Part shown: piece by piece, positions 52,506-61,268 of the stretch
How the letters are laid out: every line of letters starts with the position of its first letter
Numbering within the stretch: the first letter of the stretch is position 1
Assembly (NCBI RefSeq): GCF_022430545.2
Contig: NZ_CP092488.2
Location: 3,100,001-3,164,000 of the forward strand
Source of the DNA: Mycobacterium paraterrae
GTDB lineage: Bacteria; Actinomycetota; Actinomycetes; Mycobacteriales; Mycobacteriaceae
Length of the DNA: 64,000 bases
Reading direction: 5' to 3'
Position numbers and translations under genes: made by a program
The notes under the pieces: generated by a model
Told to the model about the DNA's origin: nothing
Database searches by the model: none
What the model saw: only the letters and a program-made list of their open reading frames with translations

Positions 52506-53125
52506 AACTCGTACTTGCCATCGACACCTCGACGCCCGCCGTGACCGCCGGTGTCGTCGCCGACGGCGAGCTGCTGGCCGAGCGGGTCACTGTCGACGCG
52601 CGCGCGCACGCCGAGCGGATCACCCCGAATGTGCTGGCCGCTCTGGCCGATGCCAGTCGCTCGATGGCCGACCTCGGCGCCGTGGTGGTGGGTTGCGGGC
52701 CCGGCCCGTTCACCGGTCTGCGGGTCGGCATGGCGACCGCGTCGGCGTACGGCCACGCGCTGGGCATCCCGGTGTACGGGGTGTGCAGCCTGGATGCGAT
52801 CGGGGTACAGACCAGCGGCGAGACATTGGTGGTCACGGATGCACGTCGCCGCGAAATCTATTGGGCGCGTTACCGCGACGGCGTTCGCATCGACGGCCCG
52901 GCGGTCAGCGCGCCGGCCGACGTCGACGCGGGGGGTGCGCGGGCGGTGGCGGGATCGCCCGATCATGCGTCGCGGTTCGGTCTGCCTGTCGTCGAGCCGG
53001 TGTATCCCAACTCCGTGGGCTTGGTTGCCGTGGTGGACTGGTCGCTACCGCCGAACGCGTTGGTGCCGCTTTATCTGCGGCGCCCGGATGCCAAGACGCT
53101 CGTCGAGCGACAGGCGGCCCCGTGA
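52484..53125 (+). CDS. tsaB: tRNA t6A biosynthesis protein TsaB
   Basis: TsaB is the catalytically inactive TsaD paralogue that scaffolds the t6A complex. The 213-residue ASKHA-fold protein has LVLAIDTSTPAVTAGVV, VVGCGPGPFTGLRVGMATA and VYGVCSLDAIG, and lacks the metal-binding His pair of TsaD. GTG 52484 overlaps tsaE by 22 bases; GTG 52502 is an alternative. Its stop overlaps the rimI start (GTGA). Confidence 0.94.
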   Translation: MAVELPVKLVLAIDTSTPAVTAGVVADGELLAERVTVDARAHAERITPNVLAALADASRSMADLGAVVVGCGPGPFTGLRVGMATASAYGHALGIPVYGVCSLDAIGVQTSGETLVVTDARRREIYWARYRDGVRIDGPAVSAPADVDAGGARAVAGSPDHASRFGLPVVEPVYPNSVGLVAVVDWSLPPNALVPLYLRRPDAKTLVERQAAP

Positions 53126-53622
53126 CCCTGACCATCGACGCGTTGACGCCAGCCGACGCCGCCCGCTGCGCGGAGTTGGAGTCGATCCTGTTCCCCGGCG
53201 ACGACCCTTGGCCCACAGTCGCTTTCGTACGTGAACTGGCCGCCGACCACAACCACTACGTTGCCGCACGCGTCAGCGATGATGCCGACGACAGGCTGGT
53301 CGGCTACGGCGGCATCTCGCGACTCGGTCGCACACCGCCCTTCGAATACGAGATCCACACCATCGGGGTCGACCCCGCGTACCAGGGTCGCGGTATCGGC
53401 CGACGCATGCTGGATGCGCTGTTGAGCATCGCCGCGGACTCCGTCGTGCACTTGGAGGTCCGCACCGACAACGACCGGGCGATTGCGCTGTACCGCAGCG
53501 TGGGTTTCACCGAAGTCGGCTTGCGCAAACGGTATTACCGAATCAGCGGAGCTGACGCGTACACCATGCGGCGGGAGGCGCCCACCCGCGCCGACGACGA
53601 TGCAGAGCGCGGAGCGCGATGA
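53122..53622 (+). CDS. rimI: Ribosomal-protein/N-terminal acetyltransferase RimI-like
   Basis: The 166-residue GNAT protein has the acetyl-CoA loop GVDPAYQGRGIGRRML, HLEVRTDNDRAIALYRSVGF and a C-terminal YTMRREAP. RimI-type enzymes acetylate protein N-termini; fixed linkage with tsaB and tsaD is common in bacteria. The last eleven residues (RADDDAERGAR) are encoded by unit 1 of a MIRU-like repeat, so the original C-terminus has been replaced or extended. Confidence 0.92.
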   Translation: MTLTIDALTPADAARCAELESILFPGDDPWPTVAFVRELAADHNHYVAARVSDDADDRLVGYGGISRLGRTPPFEYEIHTIGVDPAYQGRGIGRRMLDALLSIAADSVVHLEVRTDNDRAIALYRSVGFTEVGLRKRYYRISGADAYTMRREAPTRADDDAERGAR

Positions 53623-53695
53623 GGAGGAGTGGCGCCAAATGACGCGCCGACGACGATGCAGAGCGCGGAGCGCGATGAGGAGTGCCGCCACATGA
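53587..53695 (+). repeat. Two-copy MIRU-like repeat between rimI and tsaD
   Basis: Unit 1 starts at 53587 (56 bp) and unit 2 at 53643 (53 bp, with a 3-bp deletion in the GAGGAG run). The first 40 bases of each are identical (CGCGCCGACGACGATGCAGA...). Each unit has GCGC-GGA-GCGC, then GATGAGGAG (a ribosome binding site) and ends in ATGA. Unit 1 carries the rimI stop; the end of unit 2 carries the tsaD start. Position, unit length and overlapping starts/stops resemble the mycobacterial interspersed repetitive unit family. Confidence 0.88.
53639..53695 (+). CDS. Repeat-encoded 18-residue micro-ORF coupling rimI to tsaD
   Basis: ATG 53639 opens 18 codons (MTRRRRCRARSAMRSAAT) ending in TGA 53693-53695, which overlaps the tsaD ATG (ATGA). 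GAGGAGGAG lies 11-20 bases before it. A second tiny frame, ATG 53619 to TGA 53642 (MRRSGAK), overlaps the rimI stop and this start in the same way. The peptide itself is very basic and need not function; the value may be in passing ribosomes from rimI to tsaD. Confidence 0.4.
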   Translation: MTRRRRCRARSAMRSAAT

Positions 53696-54720
53696 GTAGA
53701 ACGATTCTTGCGATCGAAACATCCTGCGACGAAACGGGTGTCGGTATCGCCCGGCTCGCCGACGACGGAACGGTGACCCTGCTGGCCGACGAGGTGGCGT
53801 CCAGCGTCGACGAACATGTCCGCTACGGCGGAGTCGTGCCCGAGGTGGCGTCGCGGGCACACCTGGAGGCGCTCGGGCCGGCGATGCGCCGCGCACTGGA
53901 GACAGCCGGCTTGGAGAAGCCCGACATCGTCGCCGCCACCATCGGCCCGGGCTTGGCGGGTGCTCTCCTGGTGGGAGTGGCAGCGGCGAAAGCCTATTCA
54001 GCGGCGTGGTCCGTGCCGTTCTATGCGGTCAACCATCTGGGCGGCCATCTTGCTGCCGACGTCTACGAGCACGGGCCGCTGCCCGAGAGCGTGGCGTTGC
54101 TGGTCTCCGGCGGTCACACCCATCTGTTGCACATCCGGTCGCTGGGTGAGCCGATCGTCGAACTGGGTAGCACCGTCGACGATGCGGCGGGGGAGGCATA
54201 CGACAAGGTCGCCCGGCTGCTGGGTCTGGGCTATCCGGGCGGCAAGGTGCTCGACGATCTCGCGCAGACCGGCGACCGGGACGCGATCGGGTTTCCGCGT
54301 GGCATGACCGGGCCGCGCGACGAGCCGCATGCGTTCAGCTTCTCCGGCCTGAAGACGGCAGTCGCGCGTTACGTCGAAAGCCACCCGGACGCCTCGACCG
54401 CCGACATCGCCGCCGGCTTCCAGGAGTCGGTGGCCGACGTGTTGACCATGAAGGCGGTGCGCGCCGCGACCGAGTTGGGCGTGTCCACGCTGCTCGTGGC
54501 CGGCGGTGTGGCTGCCAATTCGCGGTTGCGAGAACTCGCGGCTCAGCGCTGCGCGGCGGCCGGGCTGACGCTGCGTATCCCGCGGCTGCGGCTGTGCACC
54601 GACAACGGTGCGATGATCGCCGCGTTTGCCGCGCACCTGCTGGCTGCAGGAGCTTCCCCATCGCCGCTGGACGTGGCCAGCGACCCGGGGCTGCCGGTGG
54701 TGCGCGGCCAAGTCGCATAA
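53692..54720 (+). CDS. tsaD: tRNA N6-adenosine threonylcarbamoyltransferase TsaD
   Basis: TsaD transfers threonylcarbamoyl to A37 of tRNA. The 342-residue ASKHA protein has LAIETSCDETGVGI, the metal-binding His pair in VNHLGGHLAADV, LLVSGGHTHLL and LVAGGVAANSRLRE. ATG 53692 lies 9 bases after GAGGAG and gives the usual length; an in-frame GTG at 53629 would add a repeat-encoded extension (MAPNDAPTTMQ...) and has poor spacing. A CIRCE element and the groES gene follow. Confidence 0.96.
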   Translation: MSRTILAIETSCDETGVGIARLADDGTVTLLADEVASSVDEHVRYGGVVPEVASRAHLEALGPAMRRALETAGLEKPDIVAATIGPGLAGALLVGVAAAKAYSAAWSVPFYAVNHLGGHLAADVYEHGPLPESVALLVSGGHTHLLHIRSLGEPIVELGSTVDDAAGEAYDKVARLLGLGYPGGKVLDDLAQTGDRDAIGFPRGMTGPRDEPHAFSFSGLKTAVARYVESHPDASTADIAAGFQESVADVLTMKAVRAATELGVSTLLVAGGVAANSRLRELAAQRCAAAGLTLRIPRLRLCTDNGAMIAAFAAHLLAAGASPSPLDVASDPGLPVVRGQVA

Positions 54721-54737
54721 AGCACCGGCCCAACCTT

Positions 54738-54769
54738 GAGTGCTAGCACTCACATGTATAGAGTGCTAG
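54738..54769. promoter_or_regulatory. CIRCE operator with an extra overlapping half-site
   Basis: CTAGCACTC (54743-54751), nine spacer bases and GAGTGCTAG (54761-54769) form a near-consensus CIRCE, the HrcA repressor site of groESL genes. In addition GAGTGCTAGCACTC (54738-54751) is a perfect 14-bp palindrome sharing the left arm, giving three half-sites. It lies 128 bases before groES. The rest of the 176-base gap holds no gene. Confidence 0.9.
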
Positions 54770-54896
54770 GTGGCAATCGGCCAATCCTCGCGTCGGCACC
54801 CGCGACGACGACGCACAGGCACGGGCGAAAGCCGCAACACCTGGTAAATCGGGGCAACCGCCCCGGACTTGACTAACTAAGTGGAGGGCTCCAATC

Positions 54897-55199
54897 GTGG
54901 CGAGCGTCAACATCAAGCCACTCGAGGACAAGATCCTCGTACAGGCCAACGAGGCCGAGACCACGACCGCATCCGGTCTGGTCATTCCCGACACCGCTAA
55001 GGAAAAGCCCCAGGAGGGCAAAGTCGTCGCCGTCGGCCCCGGCCGGTGGGATGAGGACGGCGAGAAGCGGATTCCGCTGGACGTGTCCGAGGGCGACACC
55101 GTCATCTACAGCAAGTACGGCGGCACCGAGATCAAGTACAACGGCGAGGAGTACCTGATCCTGTCCGCACGCGACGTGCTGGCTGTCGTCAACAAGTAA
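54897..55199 (+). CDS. groES: Co-chaperonin GroES
   Basis: GroES caps the GroEL cavity. The 100-residue protein starts at GTG after GTGGAGGG and has VNIKPLEDKILVQ, the mobile loop ETTTASGLVIPDTAKEKPQEG and EYLILSARDVLAVV. HrcA control is expected from the CIRCE upstream. groEL1 follows after a 78-base gap that contains a stable hairpin. Confidence 0.97.
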   Translation: MASVNIKPLEDKILVQANEAETTTASGLVIPDTAKEKPQEGKVVAVGPGRWDEDGEKRIPLDVSEGDTVIYSKYGGTEIKYNGEEYLILSARDVLAVVNK

Positions 55200-55210
55200 G
55201 CACTCGTGTC

Positions 55211-55253
55211 CCGCCCCGGAGCTTCCCGTTTCAACGGGTGAGTTCCGGGGCGG
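55211..55253 (+). other. Two-tier hairpin between groES and groEL1
   Basis: CCGCCCCGGA (55211-55220) pairs with TCCGGGGCGG (55244-55253) as a perfect 10-bp outer stem; CCCGTT and AACGGG inside (55225-55238) can form a second stem. Intercistronic processing of groES-groEL1 mRNA is known in mycobacteria, and this is a natural site for it or for partial termination. Confidence 0.55.
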
Positions 55254-55277
55254 TACTCGTCAGGCATAAGGACATTT

Positions 55278-56894
<1,617 letters not shown>

Positions 56895-56907
56895 AACGTG
56901 AACGACG

Positions 56908-56945
56908 AAACACCCCCGGCCCATGCGGTCGGGGGTGTTTTGTTT
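56908..56945 (+). terminator. Rho-independent terminator after groEL1
   Basis: AAACACCCCCG (56908-56918) and CGGGGGTGTTT (56930-56940) form a perfect 11-bp stem around an 11-base loop, followed by TGTTT. It ends just before the next gene's ATG at 56951, so that gene must start from a promoter in this region or by readthrough. Confidence 0.85.
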
Positions 56946-56950
56946 CCTGC

Positions 56951-58477
56951 ATGGAACGCATCTGGCAGTGGGCGTGGGACCGGTACGGGCCTCGGTACTC
57001 GTGGGTGATCTACGCGGTCACCGCGGTATTGATGTTGCAGATTTATCTCCTTCTGTCGCTCGTCGTCGTCGCCTATGAAAGGTCAAGCCACTACGTCGAA
57101 GCGGCCGTCGCCACAGTTGTCGCCGTGCCTCTCCTGGCTTATCTTTTGGTCCTCCCCGGCCAGGGCGGTATTCGACTTGCGGAGCAGTGGGCAGCCGACG
57201 GCGGCGTCGATCGAGAAACCGCACTAGTTTCGACCTATACCTACGCGCGGCGGACGGTTTCCCGGGCGGTGGTGGTCGGCCCCGTCTGGAGCCTCGCGCT
57301 ATGTGTCGTTGTCGGTGCACTCGCGGGGGGCACCGGGTTGCGGCTCGTCGAGTACGGGATCATCGGTGCCGCGATTGGAGCCGGCGTTCACCTGATTGGG
57401 GTGCACAGTTTCGTCGAAACTTCGCTACGCCCGGTCCGGGCCGCCATCGCTGCTGACACGAACATCGGTGACTCGCTGCCCCGCTCGCGCCCAACATTCG
57501 CGGCGTGGTCCAACGTGGCCATACTCGCTGCGGTATTCGTGTTCACCGTCGCGGGTGCATTGCTGGCAGCAGTCATCGGCCAGGTCGCTAGGGCTCCTGT
57601 GCTCACGGTTGTGATCGGATGTGGACTGACGGTCGGCTTCGCGGTGCCGATGACCGTCGGCGCGATCGTGTCGCCGTCTTTGCATCCCATTCGAGATCTT
57701 TCCGACGGAACCAAACGTGTTGCGGCCGGTGACTATTCGCAACGTCTGCCGGTGGTTCAGGACGACGACCTGGGTGCGTTGGCGGCATCGTTCAACCGCA
57801 TGCAGGCGGGTCTGGCTGAGAGGCAACGACTTCAGGCCGCGTTTGGCACCTACGTCGACCCCCTCCTGGCGGCGCGGCTGCTTGAGCAGGGTGACGATGT
57901 GTTCACCGGTGAGCGTCGCGAGGTGACCGTGATGTTCGTCGACATCCGCGACTTCACGCCATTCGCCGAGGCGAACAGCGCCGAGGACACCGTCGCCCGG
58001 CTGAATGCACTATTCGAGATCGTTGTGCCTGCTGTCGTCGAGGCGGGTGGGCACGTCAACAAATTCCTGGGCGACGGTGCACTGGCGGTGTTCGGCGCGC
58101 CTAACGATCTCTCCGGTCACGCCGACGCCGCGGTGAATGCCGCGAGTTTGATCCAGCGCATGGTCGCCGAGCGATTCGGCGCCACACTTCGAATCGGCAT
58201 TGGCATCAACACCGGGAAGGTAATCGCCGGAACCATCGGCGGCGGCGGGAAACTGGAATTCACCCTCATCGGTGACACAGTCAACGTCGCCGCCCGCGTC
58301 GAGCAACTCACCAAAACCACTAGAGACACAATCGTTCTCACCAAATTCACCGTCGACGCATTGGCGTCGCCGCCGGCAGGCCTCGTCGACCGCGGACCGC
58401 GCGAACTAAAAGGTAAGTCGGCATTGGTCAGGGTCTACGGGCTCAATACGCCTCTGACGACACACCCTCCGTTATGA
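56951..58477 (+). CDS. Membrane adenylate cyclase with HAMP domain
   Basis: The 508-residue protein has about six membrane helices (residues ~18-250), a HAMP linker (SPSLHPIRDLSDGTKRVAAG ... LGALAASFNRMQAGLAERQR), and a class III cyclase domain with metal Asp in VMFVDIRDFTPF, NKFLGDGALAVFG (Lys and second Asp), LIGDTVNVAARVE (purine-specifying Asp, Asn, Arg). All catalytic residues are present. The membrane-HAMP-cyclase layout matches the Rv1318c-Rv1320c type. It begins only 6 bases after the groEL1 terminator. Confidence 0.9.
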   Translation: MERIWQWAWDRYGPRYSWVIYAVTAVLMLQIYLLLSLVVVAYERSSHYVEAAVATVVAVPLLAYLLVLPGQGGIRLAEQWAADGGVDRETALVSTYTYARRTVSRAVVVGPVWSLALCVVVGALAGGTGLRLVEYGIIGAAIGAGVHLIGVHSFVETSLRPVRAAIAADTNIGDSLPRSRPTFAAWSNVAILAAVFVFTVAGALLAAVIGQVARAPVLTVVIGCGLTVGFAVPMTVGAIVSPSLHPIRDLSDGTKRVAAGDYSQRLPVVQDDDLGALAASFNRMQAGLAERQRLQAAFGTYVDPLLAARLLEQGDDVFTGERREVTVMFVDIRDFTPFAEANSAEDTVARLNALFEIVVPAVVEAGGHVNKFLGDGALAVFGAPNDLSGHADAAVNAASLIQRMVAERFGATLRIGIGINTGKVIAGTIGGGGKLEFTLIGDTVNVAARVEQLTKTTRDTIVLTKFTVDALASPPAGLVDRGPRELKGKSALVRVYGLNTPLTTHPPL

Positions 58478-58547
58478 CCAGGGACGACTTCATTGCGGCG
58501 CCATAAGTTGCGGCCATTCCCAGGGAAATCCCTATATCGCCTCGCGC

Positions 58548-58561
58548 TTGAGTAGGCCTAC
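58548..58561. promoter_or_regulatory. TTGAGTAGGC motif and 10-bp palindrome before a secreted-protein gene
   Basis: TTGAGTAGGC (58548-58557) includes the perfect palindrome GTAGGCCTAC (58552-58561). It lies 35 bases before the ATG at 58597. The same AGTAGGC core occurs twice more before the next secreted-protein gene. Confidence 0.45.
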
Positions 58562-58596
58562 CGTGCGGACATCTAATTCCACGAGGAAGGAATCCA

Positions 58597-58953
58597 ATGA
58601 CGATGATTCGCGCGATGGCGATCACGGCTGCTCTAGCAGGAGCAGCTGTTGGGCTGGCCGGGCCGGTGTCGGCAGACCCGCTCGATGGGACGTACACGGC
58701 AACGGCCATCAAAGGTCCAAGGGGAGCGGTAACAACGACAACGTTCACACCGTGCGGTCCGGATTGCGTCCATCTGCAGACGCAAACCGGAGCGGGGACC
58801 GATCTCCACCTGCAAGGCAACAGCTGGACCGGAATCCTGCCGATGCTCAACGGAGCGGGAGAGTGCACCGAGTCGATCGACAAGAACTCCTTGGTAATGA
58901 CACACTCCTGCGGCAGCTACACCATCGTCTCTCAGCTGACCAAGAATGGCTGA
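58597..58953 (+). CDS. Small secreted protein with four cysteines
   Basis: The 118-residue protein starts at ATG after GAGGAAGGA, has a signal peptide ending near VSADPLDG, and a mature domain of ~90 residues with Cys in FTPCGPDCVHLQTQ, GAGECTES and THSCGSYT, probably two disulfides. It resembles small mycobacterial secreted beta-sandwich-like proteins of unknown role. No function is assigned. The following 251 bases contain no gene but carry the repeated AGTAGGC motif. Confidence 0.78.
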   Translation: MTMIRAMAITAALAGAAVGLAGPVSADPLDGTYTATAIKGPRGAVTTTTFTPCGPDCVHLQTQTGAGTDLHLQGNSWTGILPMLNGAGECTESIDKNSLVMTHSCGSYTIVSQLTKNG

Positions 58954-59093
58954 ATGGCGGGTAATCGCCGCCCTTTCACGCGAAACTGCAACGGTTGCGG
59001 ACTTCAACGGCGTGTCGTGGCAACGGTTTATGTGTCGTCGAAGGCGGGATGCCACGGGCACGCCGTCCCCGACGAGGAAGAAGGCTTGAGCGG

Positions 59094-59132
59094 TTAAGTA
59101 GGCAGTGTCCGGCATTTAAGTAGGCGCCTACT
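59094..59132. promoter_or_regulatory. Twin TTAAGTAGGC boxes with a 14-bp palindrome
   Basis: TTAAGTAGGC occurs at 59094-59103 and 59116-59125, 22 bases apart (two helical turns). The second runs into the perfect palindrome AGTAGGCGCCTACT (59119-59132). It lies 73 bases before ATG 59205. Same-face spacing suggests cooperative binding of a dimeric regulator. Confidence 0.5.
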
Positions 59133-59204
59133 GCAGGCGTGCGGCTGAAATTCGAAGACCATTAATTCGAATTGATCGGCATCCTCTGCAACGGGAGCCC
59201 CGCT

Positions 59205-59729
59205 ATGAGCAGTGACATTCGCAGGCGAGTTGGCGGTGTGTGCATCGCTGTCGCCGTTGCTTCGGCTTTGGTCGCGCACGGTCCCGCCGCCAGCGCAGAC
59301 GTACCCGACCCGTTCGAGGATCTCTTCGGCGACAGCGGGTTCAACGCCTGGACACCGACGGCCGATGCCGCGTTGCTCAACAGCGATGCGCCCCTGGCCG
59401 CCAGCCTTGATACGAGCGTTGAAAACTTCCTAGGAGGTCTGCTCGGTAACGCTAGCTTTCCCGACGGGGACACTCCATTCAGTTACCTGCTCTCTGTCAT
59501 TGACCCGTCCGCCTTCACCGGAGACTTCGGTTTCGGCATCGACGGGGGCGTTCCGGACAACGGTCTAGCCGACCTTGCCGTGGGCCTGGATTACACCTTG
59601 TTTGCTACTGGGATCGCGGGTAACGAGGTGGGCCTCTGGGATCTCCTGACCTCCATCGAGAGCATCCCGGCCGAGATCGGTGGGCTAGCTTTCCTGTTCG
59701 ACCTTCTTCTCTCCGGCCTTTTCCTTTGA
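59205..59729 (+). CDS. Secreted acidic/hydrophobic protein of unknown family
   Basis: ATG 59205, with ACGGGAG upstream, gives 174 residues: a signal peptide (MSSDIRRRVGGVCIAVAVAS... to ASADVPDP), then an acidic Gly/Leu-rich mature part (FEDLFGDSGFNAWTPTADAA, VENFLGGLLGNASFPDGD) ending in a hydrophobic stretch (GLAFLFDLLLSGLFL). No Cys in the mature part. The composition recalls PE/PPE-linked or surface proteins, but no PE motif is present. Function unknown. Confidence 0.7.
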   Translation: MSSDIRRRVGGVCIAVAVASALVAHGPAASADVPDPFEDLFGDSGFNAWTPTADAALLNSDAPLAASLDTSVENFLGGLLGNASFPDGDTPFSYLLSVIDPSAFTGDFGFGIDGGVPDNGLADLAVGLDYTLFATGIAGNEVGLWDLLTSIESIPAEIGGLAFLFDLLLSGLFL

Positions 59730-59841
59730 GCTGGGTTCGAGGCAACCCCATCGAGACGTTTGTCTGTTTTCCACGCTCTCAGCCCGCCGCGCCGCTAGCA
59801 TGAGCCCGCACATCGGGGGACTCGACAAGGAGTAGGACAGG

Positions 59842-60489
59842 ATGAGGGTTTCCCAGATGGTGCTTGCCGGCCCGCTAGCAGCGACGGTGCTGGTTACCTT
59901 GGTGGCCGGCTGCAGTAGCTCGTCGTCGTCGACAACGAAAGCGGGATCGGCTACTGCCGCCACCGCATCGAGTAGCTCGGGTCCTAACACCTCGGCGACG
60001 GCCCAGCCGAGCGACTACACCGCGCTATTGATCAAGGTGACTGATATCGATGCGCCGATGCCCTTCGTCGCCGACCCACCGACCAACAACCCCGACGGCC
60101 AGCCGGGTGCTGCGATAACGTTCCGCAGCCAACCCCACCCCGAGGATCAGAACGGCGTCACGGTCAAGGACGTCCAGATTGTCGACACTGTTCGAGTCCT
60201 GGCCGACCCGGCCGCCGCCACCAGCGCCCTGAACGCCGCAAAGTCGGGACAAGGCCTGGTGAAAGACCCGAAGGTGGATGCGACCAACGTCGGCGCCGAC
60301 GGCACTCTATTGGCGGGTACCTCGCCCGACGGGTCGAAGAATCTGACGGTGTTGTTGTTCACCGAGGGCCGAGGTTTCGTCACGCTTCAGTTCGTCGGCG
60401 GGTCAGACTCACCTCCGCCACCACCGGACTTCGTGACCGACGTCGGCCAGAAACAAGACGCGGCCGTCAAGAAGGGACTCGGCGGCTGA
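59842..60489 (+). CDS. Putative lipoprotein
   Basis: The 215-residue protein starts at ATG after AAGGAG, with a signal ending in lipobox LVAGC, then a Ser/Thr-rich linker (SSSSSSTTKAGSATAATASS) and a ~150-residue soluble domain (YTALLIKVTDIDAPMPFVAD, SQPHPEDQNGVTVKDVQIVD, LLFTEGRGFVTLQFVG). It should be lipidated and held at the outer face of the membrane. The domain is common among mycobacterial Lpq-type lipoproteins of unknown ligand. Confidence 0.8.
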   Translation: MRVSQMVLAGPLAATVLVTLVAGCSSSSSSTTKAGSATAATASSSSGPNTSATAQPSDYTALLIKVTDIDAPMPFVADPPTNNPDGQPGAAITFRSQPHPEDQNGVTVKDVQIVDTVRVLADPAAATSALNAAKSGQGLVKDPKVDATNVGADGTLLAGTSPDGSKNLTVLLFTEGRGFVTLQFVGGSDSPPPPPDFVTDVGQKQDAAVKKGLGG

Positions 60490-60585
60490 CGGCTTGTCGG
60501 GTCGACACCTCGAGACTGCAGCGACTGCGACGGTCGGCCGTGGCACGATAGGCCGACTAACCCGACGACAGTTCTGAGGTAAGCG

Positions 60586-61224
60586 GTGACGGGTTTACGC
60601 GGGCAATTGTTGGCCGCCGTTGCGGGGCAACTCGGCCGGCCGCACGGCGTCGTCGGCCGTGGGGTGGCGCTACTGCTCAATCGTGGCAACCGGCGGGCAG
60701 TGGCCGCTGCCGCGGAGGCTGCAGCCAGAACCGGCAATGCGGTGGCGGACATCGGTTTCGGTGGCGGGCTCGGCTTAAGAGTGCTGCTGCAGTTGGTCGG
60801 ACGGCACGGGACCGTCTACGGCGTAGAACTTTCCGACGATATGCTTTCGCGTGCCCGGGCGCAGTTCGCCACCCACATCGCGGCCGGTTCGATGAAGCTT
60901 CTCCATGGGTCACTCACCGGCCTGCCGATCGGTGACAAGTCGCTGGACGCAGCGATCACGGTCAACACCCTGTACTTCGTCGACGATCTTGATGCGGCGT
61001 GCGCCGAACTCTTCCGGGTGCTGCGCGTCGGCGGACTCGCCGTAGTAGGCATCGGTGATCCTGATGCAATGGCCCGTTTACCGTTCACCGCCTACGGCTT
61101 CAAGCTTCGTCCGGTCCGCGACGTGGTTGCCGCTCTGCGTAACGCGGGCTTCGGGCAGGTCGACGACCGTCGCCTCGACGCTGCGGTCCCGCACCATTTG
61201 CTGATCGCGCACGCTCGAGCGTGA
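60586..61224 (+). CDS. Class I SAM-dependent methyltransferase
   Basis: The 212-residue protein starts at GTG and has motif I VADIGFGGGLGLRVL, acidic motif YGVELSDDMLSRARAQF, and post-motifs DAAITVNTLYFVDDLDAACA and LRVGGLAVVGIGD, in the order of UbiE/type-11 methyltransferases. The acceptor is unknown. It ends 44 bases before the stop of the opposing SDR gene. Confidence 0.88.
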   Translation: MTGLRGQLLAAVAGQLGRPHGVVGRGVALLLNRGNRRAVAAAAEAAARTGNAVADIGFGGGLGLRVLLQLVGRHGTVYGVELSDDMLSRARAQFATHIAAGSMKLLHGSLTGLPIGDKSLDAAITVNTLYFVDDLDAACAELFRVLRVGGLAVVGIGDPDAMARLPFTAYGFKLRPVRDVVAALRNAGFGQVDDRRLDAAVPHHLLIAHARA

Positions 61225-61268
61225 CATTGCAACGATTTCGGCATCGATCCGACGCGCGGCTCGCGCGA

